64,000 bases of DNA from an uncultured Aquimarina sp. (GCA_947498705.1 CANMLW010000003.1:230194-294193); one strand, 5' to 3'. Positions 54,500-64,000 are shown, numbered from the stretch's first letter. The notes: a model not told the origin generated them from the sequence alone. Numbers and translations: made by a program.

Positions 54500-57400
54500 A
54501 TGATAAAAAAATATGTATTAATAGGCTTATTGTTAGTGTGTTGTGGTTTATGGGCCCAGGATGACGGAGATGGACAGACCAATGACTGGTCAAAATATGT
54601 CCCAAAAGTACCCGTACCCAATTCGCCAGAAGCAGCTGCGATCGAAGAATTTGGAAAGGTTGGGATCTCATACACAACCGGTACTCCTAATGTGACGGTG
54701 CCGATTTATACGATACAGGGAAAAGAACTTTCGGTTCCTATTAGCTTAAGTTATGACGCCTCTGGGGTCAAAGTTGATCAAATTGCTACTTCATATGGAT
54801 TAGGGTGGAACCTTAATTATGGAGGTGCAGTAACCCGATTGGTAAGGGATTTCCCAGATGATTTAACACAAGGTAGTATCGATTACCCGATTCGTTCCAG
54901 TTATGTACAACGGGCGATTGCCATTCGAGAAAATCCAGAGACTTCTTTGTTCAATTTGTTTCAGGGATATCATAAAACAGAAGCAGATAGAAATAGTATG
55001 AAACAGTTAAAGGATGGGATAGAACGTAGTGATGCCGATTTAAAACCCGATCTTTTTAATTTTAATGCCAATGGTTTTTCGGGTACGATTGCTATCGACT
55101 ACCAGAGCCCAAAAGTAAATGGAGCCTATCCTGCCTATTGTTTAGAGCATCCCGATGTAAAAGCCTATTATATTGCCGGTACTAATGGGGTAATTAATGG
55201 TTGGGTGATAACCACCAATAATGGTACGATATACACCTTTACCAAGATAGAAAATACCAAGACATCCTATGTAAGCCTGGAGAATGAGTTTAACTATGGG
55301 TATAATTCTGCCTGGTATTTAACCCGTATCCAGTCTGCCAATCATAAAGATATAATAACCTATAACTATACAACAGCTACTTATTGGACCAAAGAACCAC
55401 GTACTCCCAATGTGACCATAGAGACACGTGTAGAAGACTGTACAGGTAGACGCCTTCCCAATAAAGAGACCACTGTAGTTACACCTGCATACCACATTAG
55501 TCAGTTTAATCTTAAGAATATACAATACAATGGAGATGTAGTGGTAAGTGTTAGTGAGGGTTCTGACCGAACCGACCTACCTGGCAGACGATCAATTAGT
55601 AGCATTGCGGTGAATAATATTGCAGGTGAGCCTATCAAAAGTGTACAATTTCATTACGATTACTTTACAAGTAATGAATCTGTTGATGTTCCATTTTTTA
55701 ATAATTATCAGCTATATCGTTTAAAACTAAGAGGCCTGGATTTTAGTGAGTATTACTCGCAGGGATTAGAAAATAGAATTCCCGCCAGAAGTTTAGATCA
55801 AGGTACGTATGATTATAGTTTTGAGTATCATGAAGAGTTGCCCTTACCTATTCGTACTTCTGCTTCACAAGATGCCTATGGATATTACAATGGTAGTAGT
55901 CATAGCTCGATGGTAGTTGGGGATGGAACTTTTATAACAGGTACTGATAGAACTGCCAATATCGAACATGCGCGTCAGGGAACCCTAAAACGTATAGGAT
56001 ACCCTACAGGAGGTTACAGCCGTTTTTATTATGAGTTACGCAATAGAGGAGGGCTTAGAGTTAATCGTATTTCGGCTTTTGATCATAAAGGCAGAACAGC
56101 TAATACCAAAAAGATTACCTATGCTAGTGGCCCTTCGAATGGTAGCTTTAGCAAATCTGATTTCAGAAAATCTATTACCAGTAACAAACAAGTGGACTGT
56201 ATAGGTAATGGTGGGTTACAAAGAGAAGTTACTACCGTATATCAATACCATAGTTATAGCGTTGTACCACAACGAAAATACCCAAACTACTATAGTTACG
56301 TAGAGGAGCATCTTTCGTCGGGGGTCGAAAAATTAGGAAAGACAGTATATACTTTTTACGATTTTACTCAGGATAAAGACGAAGAGTTTTCTACTTCCTA
56401 CCTAGCTGGGAAACAAAAAAGTGTAAAGACCTATAATGAGAGAGGAGACTTACAGGAAGAACAATATTTTCATTATAGCAAAAGGATAGTAAAAGATATG
56501 GGGTCTAGTGGTGTTATTGCAAAACCAGATGCAACCCATACCACACTTTGTGCAAGCTTCATTAATGATCAAAATGGGGCGTTATACGCTATTGGACATC
56601 GCGATTTGACACAAGTTGCCGCTGGCTGTCGTTTGGACCAGTTCTCTTTAGGTTCTTATACGTATTACAGTAGTAAATCCAGTGAGCTTGATGGGTACTG
56701 GGTACGATTAGATAGTACGCAAACTATCAAACATCACCCAGGTGGTAAGATTACCACTGCGGTACAAAATACTTATAACCTTAATCATTACCAACTGGCA
56801 AGTACCAAAACTATAGGTTCTGATAGGCTGGAGACCATACGCAATATCCATTATGCCCATGACCTACCTCTTTATCAGTCCATTGCTCCAGCACTTACCA
56901 CAGCAGAGATCAATGCCATCAATTATTTAAAAAATAGCAATCAAATTTCGACACCTTTATATATCACCAATAGTATTGGTAACCAAAGAACTTCGGCTAT
57001 AAGAGTTCTTTATGGTTTGCATACCAATAGTAATGGTAAGACCATGGTTTTGCCAACCGTGGTACAATATGCAAAAGGAAATACGGCATTGCAAGACAAA
57101 AAATATGTTGCTTATGATGGGTATGGCAATGTTAAAGAAGAACGTCTTGCTTATGGCCCTTCCACCTGCTATCTCTGGGGGTATAAAGGGCAATATCCTA
57201 TTGCCAGTATTACTAATAAAAAGCATGCCGATATTCCTACTAGTATAATTAATGATTTATTACAGGTATCACAATTACCAGTAAGTCAATCTACTGCGAT
57301 TACTACAGGGATCGATATGTTTACCAATCATACGACTTTTGCGAATAGCCAGGTGACTACTTTTTTATATAAAGAAGGTGTAGGTGCCACACGTATTACA

Positions 57401-57766
57401 GGGCCTAATGGAATCTTTAGCACCTTTGTCTATGATGCAGGTAACCGTCTTAAAGAGGTAAGGGATCAAGAAGGGTATTTGGTTTCAGAAAACCGATATA
57501 ATTATAGTGTTCCTTCAAGACCCGATGTGATAAGCACCGCTTTTAATGGTGAAAAAATAGGGAACACCCTTAAAGTAACTGCTTTTAGCGCTGGTGGTTC
57601 AGGAGGCTATACCTATAGTTGGAGTATTAACGGGGGCAGTTATAGTACCCCTACCACCAATAATACGTATGTGATTACCAACCTAAACGATCAGATAAGA
57701 GCACTTGTAACCGATAGTAATGGTATCCAGCGAACTTATGGATTAGTTTTAACCAGTTTTAAATAA
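54500..57766 (+). CDS. Secreted RHS/YD-repeat protein lacking a core domain
   Basis: 1088 aa. Signal peptide (about 1-20, ending LWAQ). The N-terminal GTPNVTVPIYTIQGKELSVPI and SYGLGWNLNYGG segments are those of RHS/SpvB-type shell proteins. Beta-rich repeats run to about 1000, with YD-like units (YDGYGNVKEERL, FVYDAGNRLKEV). A small Ig-like domain ends it (GGYTYSWSINGG). There is no RHS-associated core and no toxin tip. The stop is 8 bp before the next possible start (50 bp before the chosen one), so the two RHS proteins share one transcript. Confidence 0.8.
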   Translation: MIKKYVLIGLLLVCCGLWAQDDGDGQTNDWSKYVPKVPVPNSPEAAAIEEFGKVGISYTTGTPNVTVPIYTIQGKELSVPISLSYDASGVKVDQIATSYGLGWNLNYGGAVTRLVRDFPDDLTQGSIDYPIRSSYVQRAIAIRENPETSLFNLFQGYHKTEADRNSMKQLKDGIERSDADLKPDLFNFNANGFSGTIAIDYQSPKVNGAYPAYCLEHPDVKAYYIAGTNGVINGWVITTNNGTIYTFTKIENTKTSYVSLENEFNYGYNSAWYLTRIQSANHKDIITYNYTTATYWTKEPRTPNVTIETRVEDCTGRRLPNKETTVVTPAYHISQFNLKNIQYNGDVVVSVSEGSDRTDLPGRRSISSIAVNNIAGEPIKSVQFHYDYFTSNESVDVPFFNNYQLYRLKLRGLDFSEYYSQGLENRIPARSLDQGTYDYSFEYHEELPLPIRTSASQDAYGYYNGSSHSSMVVGDGTFITGTDRTANIEHARQGTLKRIGYPTGGYSRFYYELRNRGGLRVNRISAFDHKGRTANTKKITYASGPSNGSFSKSDFRKSITSNKQVDCIGNGGLQREVTTVYQYHSYSVVPQRKYPNYYSYVEEHLSSGVEKLGKTVYTFYDFTQDKDEEFSTSYLAGKQKSVKTYNERGDLQEEQYFHYSKRIVKDMGSSGVIAKPDATHTTLCASFINDQNGALYAIGHRDLTQVAAGCRLDQFSLGSYTYYSSKSSELDGYWVRLDSTQTIKHHPGGKITTAVQNTYNLNHYQLASTKTIGSDRLETIRNIHYAHDLPLYQSIAPALTTAEINAINYLKNSNQISTPLYITNSIGNQRTSAIRVLYGLHTNSNGKTMVLPTVVQYAKGNTALQDKKYVAYDGYGNVKEERLAYGPSTCYLWGYKGQYPIASITNKKHADIPTSIINDLLQVSQLPVSQSTAITTGIDMFTNHTTFANSQVTTFLYKEGVGATRITGPNGIFSTFVYDAGNRLKEVRDQEGYLVSENRYNYSVPSRPDVISTAFNGEKIGNTLKVTAFSAGGSGGYTYSWSINGGSYSTPTTNNTYVITNLNDQIRALVTDSNGIQRTYGLVLTSFK

Positions 57767-57816
57767 GCAGTAAGATGATGTATACAGAACGATTAAACAA
57801 CCAAAACAGAAAAACA

Positions 57817-60800
57817 ATGAAATCAATACCTATATATATACTCCTTATCATTGCCTTTTTGATTTTTGGCAAGGGGTATGGGCAGTGCAGCACATTTGAT
57901 TTTCAACTATTAGGTAATGCAATTGATATTACTTATGATTGTACAAATGGTAGTGTAACTTTAAAGAAACGTTATCCCAAAACAAGTGATGCCACTTTAT
58001 ATTGGCAAAGTAGTCCTACAGGTACAAGTAAAGCCAGGTCATTACAAAATAGTATTACACTAACTAGTGGGAGTAAATATTATATAAGGGCAATTAATAG
58101 AAGAAGATGTTGGAGTAACCCTAAAACGATTACCTATTCAGATCCAAGTATATTGGTTCCCATACCTTTGATGCCAAATGTAAGTAATCAATGTGGGAAA
58201 AGTGTTTTGTCTTATAATCATTCAGACAGGCCTGTTAACATATACTGGTACTGGCAAAGTACTCCAAATGGGACAAGCACTTCTAATTCAAGAGCGTTAA
58301 TAACCAGAACTACCGGTACTCAATATTATTTAAGGGCCAAAAATATTATTTCAGGATGCTGGAGTGCTGCAAGAACGGTATTTTATAACCCAAAAAATCC
58401 GGTAATGCCTAATCAACCTATTATTACTAATACCTGTAATACAGCTGATTTGAGTTTTGTAGGCAATCCACCTTCTGGGGTGACCTGGTATTGGCAAAGT
58501 AGTGCTACCGATACTAGTACACAGTATTCTTCTTCTATATTTAAGGTTTCCAGAAGAGGAGGGAATAGTGGTACTTGGTATTTACGAGCAAAAAGTGCAG
58601 AAGGGTGTTGGAGTGCTTCAAGAGCTATTAGTTATACTATAGAAACACCACCCGAGATTCCAACAATACAACCGCTGGGGGATAATTGTGGACAAATTAT
58701 TATAAAACGCAACAATCCACCAAGTGGGGTTACCTGGTACTGGCAAACCAATGCCACGGGCACCAGTACTGCAAATGCCAATGCATCGGTTACTCTTACT
58801 AGCGGAAGTGTTTATTACTTACGTGCAAAATACAATAGTACTAATTGTTGGAGTGATGCAAAAACAATTAACTATAGTGTTCGGCAACTCAAAACCTGGT
58901 ATCAGGATAGAGACGGTGATAATTTTGCATATAATACGGTTACAACTTGTGATCACCCGGGAGAGGGATATACCTTAACTGTGTTACCTGTTACCGATTG
59001 TGAACCTCGTAGTGCAGCCATCAACCCCAATACAGTTTGGTGTAAAGCTATCGATGGGTTTACAGACGATCATAAAACACAATGCGAAAAACCAGGAGAA
59101 GGATATGAGTATAATGTTCTTGAAACCTCAGATTGCAGTTCGATGAATATTCCCATGCCAAGCATGCCTGCTATTACATATACCTGTAATAATTCAGTGA
59201 TACTTAAAATTTCAAATCAAGCTGATTGGGAAAATGGTAGTTTATATTGGCAGCATAGCCCTACAGGTACTTGTCGATCTAGAAAAGCCGATACTGATAT
59301 TGTTTTGGATAGGGGTACTGTATACTATTTACGTAAATTGAACAAAGCTGGGTGTTGGAGCATAGCAAGAGAAATTGTTTATCTTGATCCTAGCCTGGGA
59401 GTTCCCACCCCGACACAACCTATAGTAGAAAATGAATGCGGTCGTAGTGTTTTAACATTTAATGGGAATGAACCAGAAGGGATTGATTGGTACTGGCAAA
59501 ATACTCCCACAGGTACCAAAACCAATATTAACAATGCTACAATTTATGGTAACTCTCCAGAAGGAGTAATGTATCTACGAGCAAAGTACAAGACTGTAAA
59601 TTGCTGGAGTACAGCAGTAACGGTCTCTTATGCCCATAGTCCATTACCCAAATGGTATAGCGATATTGATAACGATGGTTTTGGAGATCCTAATGATTTT
59701 ATATTATCCTGTACAAAACCAGATGGATATATTGCAGATGGTACTGATGAGTGTCCAGAAATTTATGGTACCAATCATGGGTGCATCATAGAAGGATATA
59801 CCAATACACAAGGAGTATCCCCTCACCAGACCTATCGTTTTACACGAGTGTACCAAGAAGCCAAAACCGATGCCTCACAGATTAATGCAGTAGGCGATGT
59901 GATCGAGACAGTAAGCTATCATGATGGCTTAGGGCGTCCCCAACAACAAATAGGGATCAAAGCCTCGCCCACTCAAAAAGATATAGTAACCCATTTTGAT
60001 CTGCGCGGTAGAACCGATAAAGAATACCTGCCGTTCGAGAGAGCCAACACCCTGGGAGATTATAAACCAGTCAATATCACCAATGATATTAATAGCTATT
60101 ACAAAGCGACCTATCCCGAGGATTTTACTGGTATAACTACTGCCCAGGTCAATGCCTATTCGCAAAGTATCTTAGAGGCCTCACCACTAGGTAGAACCTT
60201 AGAACAAGGCGCCCCGGGTAATGCTTGGCTGGCCGACCCCGATAGCGATCAGGATCATACCATCAAATTTGGATGGGATACCAATACAGATACAGAAGCA
60301 GTTTATTTTAAGGTGAATTTTTCTGTGGTAAACGGCATACAGGATACCGAATCGCCTACCTTGGTACAAGAAGGACATTATGAAGCCAATCAATTATCGG
60401 TAACTACTACCAAAGACGAAAACTGGCAACCTGGTCAAACTCACGTCAACGATCATACTACCAAAGAGTATACCGACAAACAAGGTCGGGTAATTTTAAA
60501 ACGTACTTATAACAATTCCTCCACCTCTTCAGGGGGAGGTGCCGAAGGCGGAGGGGGTGCCCATGATACCTACTATGTATATGACATTTTTGGGAATCTT
60601 ACTTTTGTAATCCCACCCAAGGTGGATATTACAAATGGTGTCTCTGACACTGAGCTTGTCGAGCTATGTTATCAATATCGTTACGATGACCAAAACCGTC
60701 TGGTCGAAAAGAAAATCCCGGGTAAAGGATGGGAATATATTGTATACAATAAACTGGATCAACCAGTGCTTACTCAAGATGCTTTGCTAAAACAAGCGAG

Positions 60801-63375
60801 CCAATGGCTCTTTACCAAATATGATGCTTTAGGCAGGGTGGCATATACTGGTAAAATGTCTATTCTAAACAAAACCCGTTTGCAATTACAACAAGAAGTC
60901 AATGATTTTTCAGAAAACTTATGGGTAACCAAAAGTAATGCTACTACCATTGGTGGGGTATCTATGTATTATACTGATGGGGGTTATCCCAAAGTAACTG
61001 CAGCAGAAGTGTTAACGATCAATTATTATGATAACTATGATTTTTTAGGAACTACCCCACCTGAGTTAGCAAATCCAAATACCGTGTATGGAGAACCTAT
61101 CTCTGATCGTACCCAATCTCTGGCCACAGGTTCTCAAATAAAAGTATTGGATAGCAATGATTGGATTACGACCGTTACCTACTACGATAAAAAAGCAAGA
61201 CCGGTCTATGTAGCGATCAAAAATGACTATCTTAGCACGGTCGATAGTGTAGAAAGTAAATTAGATTTTGCCGGTAAAGTGCAAGAAACCAAAACCACAC
61301 ATACCAAAGATAGTCATGCAGCGATAGTAACCATCGACAAATTTACCTATGATCATATGGGAAGGGTATTGACCCAAATCCAAACTATCAATAATAATGA
61401 TGAGGAGTTGATTGCAGCCAATAGTTATGATAGGTTAGGGCAATTAATGTCAAAGAAAGTTGGGGGGTCATCGAGCACTGAGGTTACTCGAAGTGCGGGC
61501 CTACAAACCGTAAGCTATGATTACAATGTGAGAGGATGGTTAACAGGGATTAATAACGGGACTACTGCAAACGGAGATCTCTTTGGTTTTGCCATAAATT
61601 ACAACAACCCACAGCATGGAGCTACCGCACTATTTAATGGTAATATAAGCGAAACAAAGTGGCAAACTGCGAATGACAATGTTAATCGTCATTATACGTA
61701 TTCGTATGATGCTTTGAATCGGATTACAGGAGGGTTAAGTAACGATGGTAACTATAATCTAAGCAATGTGACCTATGATAAGGCAGGAAATATCCTGTCA
61801 TTAGATAGACAAGGACACCTTAACGATGCTGCTAGCTCGTTTGGAAATATGGATATCCTGTCCTATACCTATGATACTGGGAACAAACTACTAAAAGTTG
61901 CAGATATCGGAAACAAAACCTATGGGTTTAAAGACGGGACAAATACCAACGATGACTTTGAGTATGATGCTAATGGAAACTTAACCATCGATCGTAACAA
62001 AGGCATAACCAGTATCTTATACAATCATATGAACCTGCCAACACAAGTAACTGTTGCAGGGGCAAATAATGGAACAATCCAGTATGTATATGATGCTACA
62101 GGAGCAAAACTTAAGAAAGTAGCTACCGAGGGTGGAAATGCAACCACCACAGAGTATGCTAATGGTTATATTTATAAAGAAGGTAACCTTGAATACTTTT
62201 TTACAGCAGAAGGGTATGTAACCCCAGAAAATGGTTCTTACAAATATGTATACCAATTTAAAGACCATTTAGGCAATGTTCGACTCTCCTATACAGATGC
62301 TGATAACAATGGGACTATTGCGAAATCTGAAATCATAGAAGAATCGAATTATTACCCTTTTGGGTTGACTCATAGAGGTTACAACGAAATCGTAAGCTCT
62401 CATGGAAATAGTACTGCGCAGTTAAGAAGCTTTGGAGGAAAAGAGCAACAAAACGAATTAGGGTTAGAGTTTTTAGACTTTGGAGCAAGGAATTATGATG
62501 CATCTATAGGTCGTTGGATGAATATAGATCCTCTGGCTGATATTATGGAAATGGATTCTCCATATAATTATGCTTTTGACAACCCTGTCTTTTTTATAGA
62601 TTCAAATGGTATGATGCCCTGGCCTGTTCATGAATTTTTTTATGACTGGACACGCAGAGTTGATTCTTGGTATGGTCCAAGAAATTGTACAGGTTGTAGT
62701 TCTTTTCATAGAGGTTTAGATATTAACTTTTCAGGAGGAGGAGCTACTGATTTTGGAGCGCCAGTACTTGCTACTCATACAGGAAGAGTGGTTTCAATAA
62801 AAACATCTCTAAGTGGAGCGGGTAGAAATGTTTTAATCCAGTCTCCAGACGGAACTTTTCAGACACAGTATTTTCATATGAGCCGTATTGATGTATTATT
62901 AGGTAGTTATGTTGAAGAAGGGCAACAAGTAGGAGCAATAGGAGGCTCTGGTAGAGGACGAGAAAGAGGGTATGCTGTTCATTTACATTATGCAATGAAG
63001 AGACAAAATGGTTCTGGGAGTTATGATTGGTATAATCCTACAGGAGGTAAAGCTAATGAAACGGCTAATATTGTAGATCCACAAGCTTGGCTTGGATATG
63101 GCCCTTGGGAATCTTCTTATTATGATCCTATAGCAGGAGCTAATTTCTCTATTTTCCTTTTGGATGGACCGATAGGTCAGGAAACAAGTACAAATACGTC
63201 TACATCAGCGTCAACTCAAAATCCAAGGCCATCTGTAACACCAATAGATCCTTTGCCATCGGGAGGAATAGTACCAGCACCAATAACCCCTATTGTACCT
63301 GGAGGAGGAACTATTCCACCACCACCAACACCCCCTAACCCTGTAATAATTCCAGATCAACCTATTTTAGATTAA
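57817..63375 (+). CDS. RHS-repeat protein with C-terminal M23 peptidase tip
   Basis: 1852 aa from ATG 57817, chosen because it starts a clean signal peptide (MKSIPIYILLIIAFLIFGKG); the in-frame ATG at 57775 adds 14 residues. Order: six modules with WYWQ near the start and CWS near the end (about 60-620), broken by short Asp-rich calcium-type stretches (DRDGDNF, DIDNDGFGDPND); a DUF6443-type segment (about 665-790); YD repeats (about 870-1480); the RHS core (DHLGNVRLSY, YYPFGL, ARNYDASIGRW, about 1480-1595); and an M23/LytM peptidase with H1631-x3-D1635 and H1722-x-H1724. A Ser/Thr/Pro tail ends it. The tip should cut peptidoglycan cross-links. Confidence 0.87.
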   Translation: MKSIPIYILLIIAFLIFGKGYGQCSTFDFQLLGNAIDITYDCTNGSVTLKKRYPKTSDATLYWQSSPTGTSKARSLQNSITLTSGSKYYIRAINRRRCWSNPKTITYSDPSILVPIPLMPNVSNQCGKSVLSYNHSDRPVNIYWYWQSTPNGTSTSNSRALITRTTGTQYYLRAKNIISGCWSAARTVFYNPKNPVMPNQPIITNTCNTADLSFVGNPPSGVTWYWQSSATDTSTQYSSSIFKVSRRGGNSGTWYLRAKSAEGCWSASRAISYTIETPPEIPTIQPLGDNCGQIIIKRNNPPSGVTWYWQTNATGTSTANANASVTLTSGSVYYLRAKYNSTNCWSDAKTINYSVRQLKTWYQDRDGDNFAYNTVTTCDHPGEGYTLTVLPVTDCEPRSAAINPNTVWCKAIDGFTDDHKTQCEKPGEGYEYNVLETSDCSSMNIPMPSMPAITYTCNNSVILKISNQADWENGSLYWQHSPTGTCRSRKADTDIVLDRGTVYYLRKLNKAGCWSIAREIVYLDPSLGVPTPTQPIVENECGRSVLTFNGNEPEGIDWYWQNTPTGTKTNINNATIYGNSPEGVMYLRAKYKTVNCWSTAVTVSYAHSPLPKWYSDIDNDGFGDPNDFILSCTKPDGYIADGTDECPEIYGTNHGCIIEGYTNTQGVSPHQTYRFTRVYQEAKTDASQINAVGDVIETVSYHDGLGRPQQQIGIKASPTQKDIVTHFDLRGRTDKEYLPFERANTLGDYKPVNITNDINSYYKATYPEDFTGITTAQVNAYSQSILEASPLGRTLEQGAPGNAWLADPDSDQDHTIKFGWDTNTDTEAVYFKVNFSVVNGIQDTESPTLVQEGHYEANQLSVTTTKDENWQPGQTHVNDHTTKEYTDKQGRVILKRTYNNSSTSSGGGAEGGGGAHDTYYVYDIFGNLTFVIPPKVDITNGVSDTELVELCYQYRYDDQNRLVEKKIPGKGWEYIVYNKLDQPVLTQDALLKQASQWLFTKYDALGRVAYTGKMSILNKTRLQLQQEVNDFSENLWVTKSNATTIGGVSMYYTDGGYPKVTAAEVLTINYYDNYDFLGTTPPELANPNTVYGEPISDRTQSLATGSQIKVLDSNDWITTVTYYDKKARPVYVAIKNDYLSTVDSVESKLDFAGKVQETKTTHTKDSHAAIVTIDKFTYDHMGRVLTQIQTINNNDEELIAANSYDRLGQLMSKKVGGSSSTEVTRSAGLQTVSYDYNVRGWLTGINNGTTANGDLFGFAINYNNPQHGATALFNGNISETKWQTANDNVNRHYTYSYDALNRITGGLSNDGNYNLSNVTYDKAGNILSLDRQGHLNDAASSFGNMDILSYTYDTGNKLLKVADIGNKTYGFKDGTNTNDDFEYDANGNLTIDRNKGITSILYNHMNLPTQVTVAGANNGTIQYVYDATGAKLKKVATEGGNATTTEYANGYIYKEGNLEYFFTAEGYVTPENGSYKYVYQFKDHLGNVRLSYTDADNNGTIAKSEIIEESNYYPFGLTHRGYNEIVSSHGNSTAQLRSFGGKEQQNELGLEFLDFGARNYDASIGRWMNIDPLADIMEMDSPYNYAFDNPVFFIDSNGMMPWPVHEFFYDWTRRVDSWYGPRNCTGCSSFHRGLDINFSGGGATDFGAPVLATHTGRVVSIKTSLSGAGRNVLIQSPDGTFQTQYFHMSRIDVLLGSYVEEGQQVGAIGGSGRGRERGYAVHLHYAMKRQNGSGSYDWYNPTGGKANETANIVDPQAWLGYGPWESSYYDPIAGANFSIFLLDGPIGQETSTNTSTSASTQNPRPSVTPIDPLPSGGIVPAPITPIVPGGGTIPPPPTPPNPVIIPDQPILD
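61479..61492. repeat. 14-mer shared with the intergenic repeat cluster, inside the RHS gene
   Basis: TGAGGTTACTCGAA here is identical to 53651-53664 in the repeat cluster. It falls in the variable linker between GG and LQTVSYDYNVRGWL of the RHS protein, in frame (encodes TEVTR). One shared 14-mer can arise by chance in a window of this size. Confidence 0.4.
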
Positions 63376-63391
63376 CCAAATATTTTAAATA

Positions 63392-63913
63392 ATGAAGAAC
63401 ATAATTATAATAGCGATATTAATTTTAACATTAACCGTCTTTATAGGATGTAATAATAACAAGGAAGATAAAAGATCCTCAGATATATCAACTGAAACAA
63501 TTGTCGAAAAAAAGTCAATTGAAAATTTACCAAATCCAAGGTTGGAAAAAAATGAAGCTCCTAAAGATTGTGGATTAAATTTTGAATCTTTTTTCACCAA
63601 ATTTTCTAATGATAGTGCTTTTCAAAAAAATAGAATACAATTTCCTTTGAAAATGGTAACAGTAGATGTTTATGATAGCGAAAATTCTTCAATAAAAAAC
63701 CTTAGTATTAATGACTATTCGTTTATGGATTTTAGTAAAGATAAAGATGCTGAGAATAGAGATAATGACAAATATAAGGTTGAGTTAATTAAAAAAAATG
63801 AAACCACAGTGTATAAAAAGTTAGGCATTGATAATGGTATCTATATCGAATTTAAGTTTAAAAAAGAAGACAACTGTTGGCTATTAATATCGATAGAAGA
63901 TCAATCTAGCTAA
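63392..63913 (+). CDS. Small lipoprotein, candidate immunity protein (DUF4348-like)
   Basis: 173 aa. Lipobox FIGC, then an Asn/Lys/Glu-rich linker. The folded part (about 60-170) begins CGLNFESFFTKFSNDSAFQKNRIQFPLK, in pieces the pattern I associate with DUF4348 of Bacteroidota. It follows the RHS-M23 gene after 16 bp and is clearly more AT-rich than the RHS core. A lipoprotein exposed to the periplasm is the right place to protect against a peptidoglycan peptidase, so immunity is a reasonable inference, not proven. Confidence 0.72.
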   Translation: MKNIIIIAILILTLTVFIGCNNNKEDKRSSDISTETIVEKKSIENLPNPRLEKNEAPKDCGLNFESFFTKFSNDSAFQKNRIQFPLKMVTVDVYDSENSSIKNLSINDYSFMDFSKDKDAENRDNDKYKVELIKKNETTVYKKLGIDNGIYIEFKFKKEDNCWLLISIEDQSS

Positions 63914-63923
63914 TCTGCTCTGT

Positions 63924-63938
63924 GAAGTTTACAACTTC
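63924..63938. repeat. Short hairpin after the lipoprotein gene
   Basis: GAAGTT (63924-63929) and AACTTC (63933-63938) form a 6-bp stem with a 3-base loop. It is possibly a repeat unit of the REP type. Confidence 0.35.
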
Positions 63939-63969
63939 GTAGCGGTATGAGTAAGCCATAAAAGATAAG

Positions 63970-63997
63970 CCCACAGCAGTAATGTTGTGGGTTTTTT
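63970..63997 (+). terminator. Terminator of the RHS operon
   Basis: CCCACAGCA (63970-63978) pairs with TGTTGTGGG (63983-63991), one G-T wobble, loop GTAA, then six T. It closes the RHS-lipoprotein unit 57 bp past the last stop. Confidence 0.85.
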
Positions 63998-64000
63998 CAA

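Noticed and set aside
60646..60664. Repeat-like string ACTGAGCTTGTCGAG in the RHS gene as proof of insertion
   Set aside because: It encodes ELVEL, which fits the family sequence at this place, so coincidence is likely; only kept as weak support.

Overview
The window looks like chromosomal DNA of a marine-type member of the Flavobacteriaceae (Bacteroidota). The signs are an AT-rich base composition, a gliding-motility lipoprotein of the GldH type beside RicT, a Bat (aerotolerance) operon, a type IX secretion C-terminal domain, AraC regulators carrying TPRs, lipoproteins with acidic residues after the lipid cysteine, and several promoters matching the Bacteroidota TAnnTTTG -7 box. An Aquimarina-like genus is plausible but cannot be proven from the sequence. 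I saw no rRNA or tRNA gene, CRISPR array or transposase.

Layout. 1-54 is the 3' tip of an ABC-transporter ATPase. 617-2044 (-) is a two-subunit 3-oxoacid CoA-transferase. 2275-9131 (-) is a ricT-gldH-PBP1A-PBP1A cluster with a tandem duplication of the class A penicillin-binding protein. 9293-10324 (-) is the tRNA hydroxylase trhO, divergent from recA across a hairpin-rich 490-bp gap. 12021-14510 holds a lipoprotein, an ECF sigma factor and a long membrane-anchored partner with a beta-barrel-like end. 14663-18622 has a flavin reductase with an HxlR regulator, an acyltransferase, trpS, and an XRE regulator divergent from two overlapping small related genes. 19001-22660 is a very large secreted Asp-box protein. 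23174-29390 (-) is mixed housekeeping: a zinc-ribbon protein and an SPFH protein, a collagen-like lipoprotein, a PPP phosphatase, an AlbA_2 protein and an SDR dehydrogenase.

29738-40259 (+) is a complete MoxR-DUF58-BatA-BatB-BatC-BatD-BatE operon. It contains a tandem duplication of about 1.3 kb that produced an extra, C-terminally truncated BatD and a stranded batC 3' end. 40422-47515 is two tandem copies of a divergent module: a lipoprotein metalloprotease of the M43 (pappalysin) type facing a membrane-spanning TPR-AraC regulator. The two divergent gaps share a motif, ACATTCT(G/A)GGAA, and in both gaps there are direct repeats 22 bp apart. This is the best candidate here for an undescribed signalling system.

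48146-52407 (+) is SulP transporter, beta-carbonic anhydrase, SulP transporter, which suggests bicarbonate uptake and CO2 handling. 53003-54499 is gene-free and rich in palindromic, higher-GC repeats. 54500-63913 (+) is an RHS locus: a 1088-residue YD-repeat protein, a 1.85-kresidue RHS protein whose tip is an M23 peptidoglycan peptidase, and a small lipoprotein that would be the natural immunity candidate, ending at a strong terminator.
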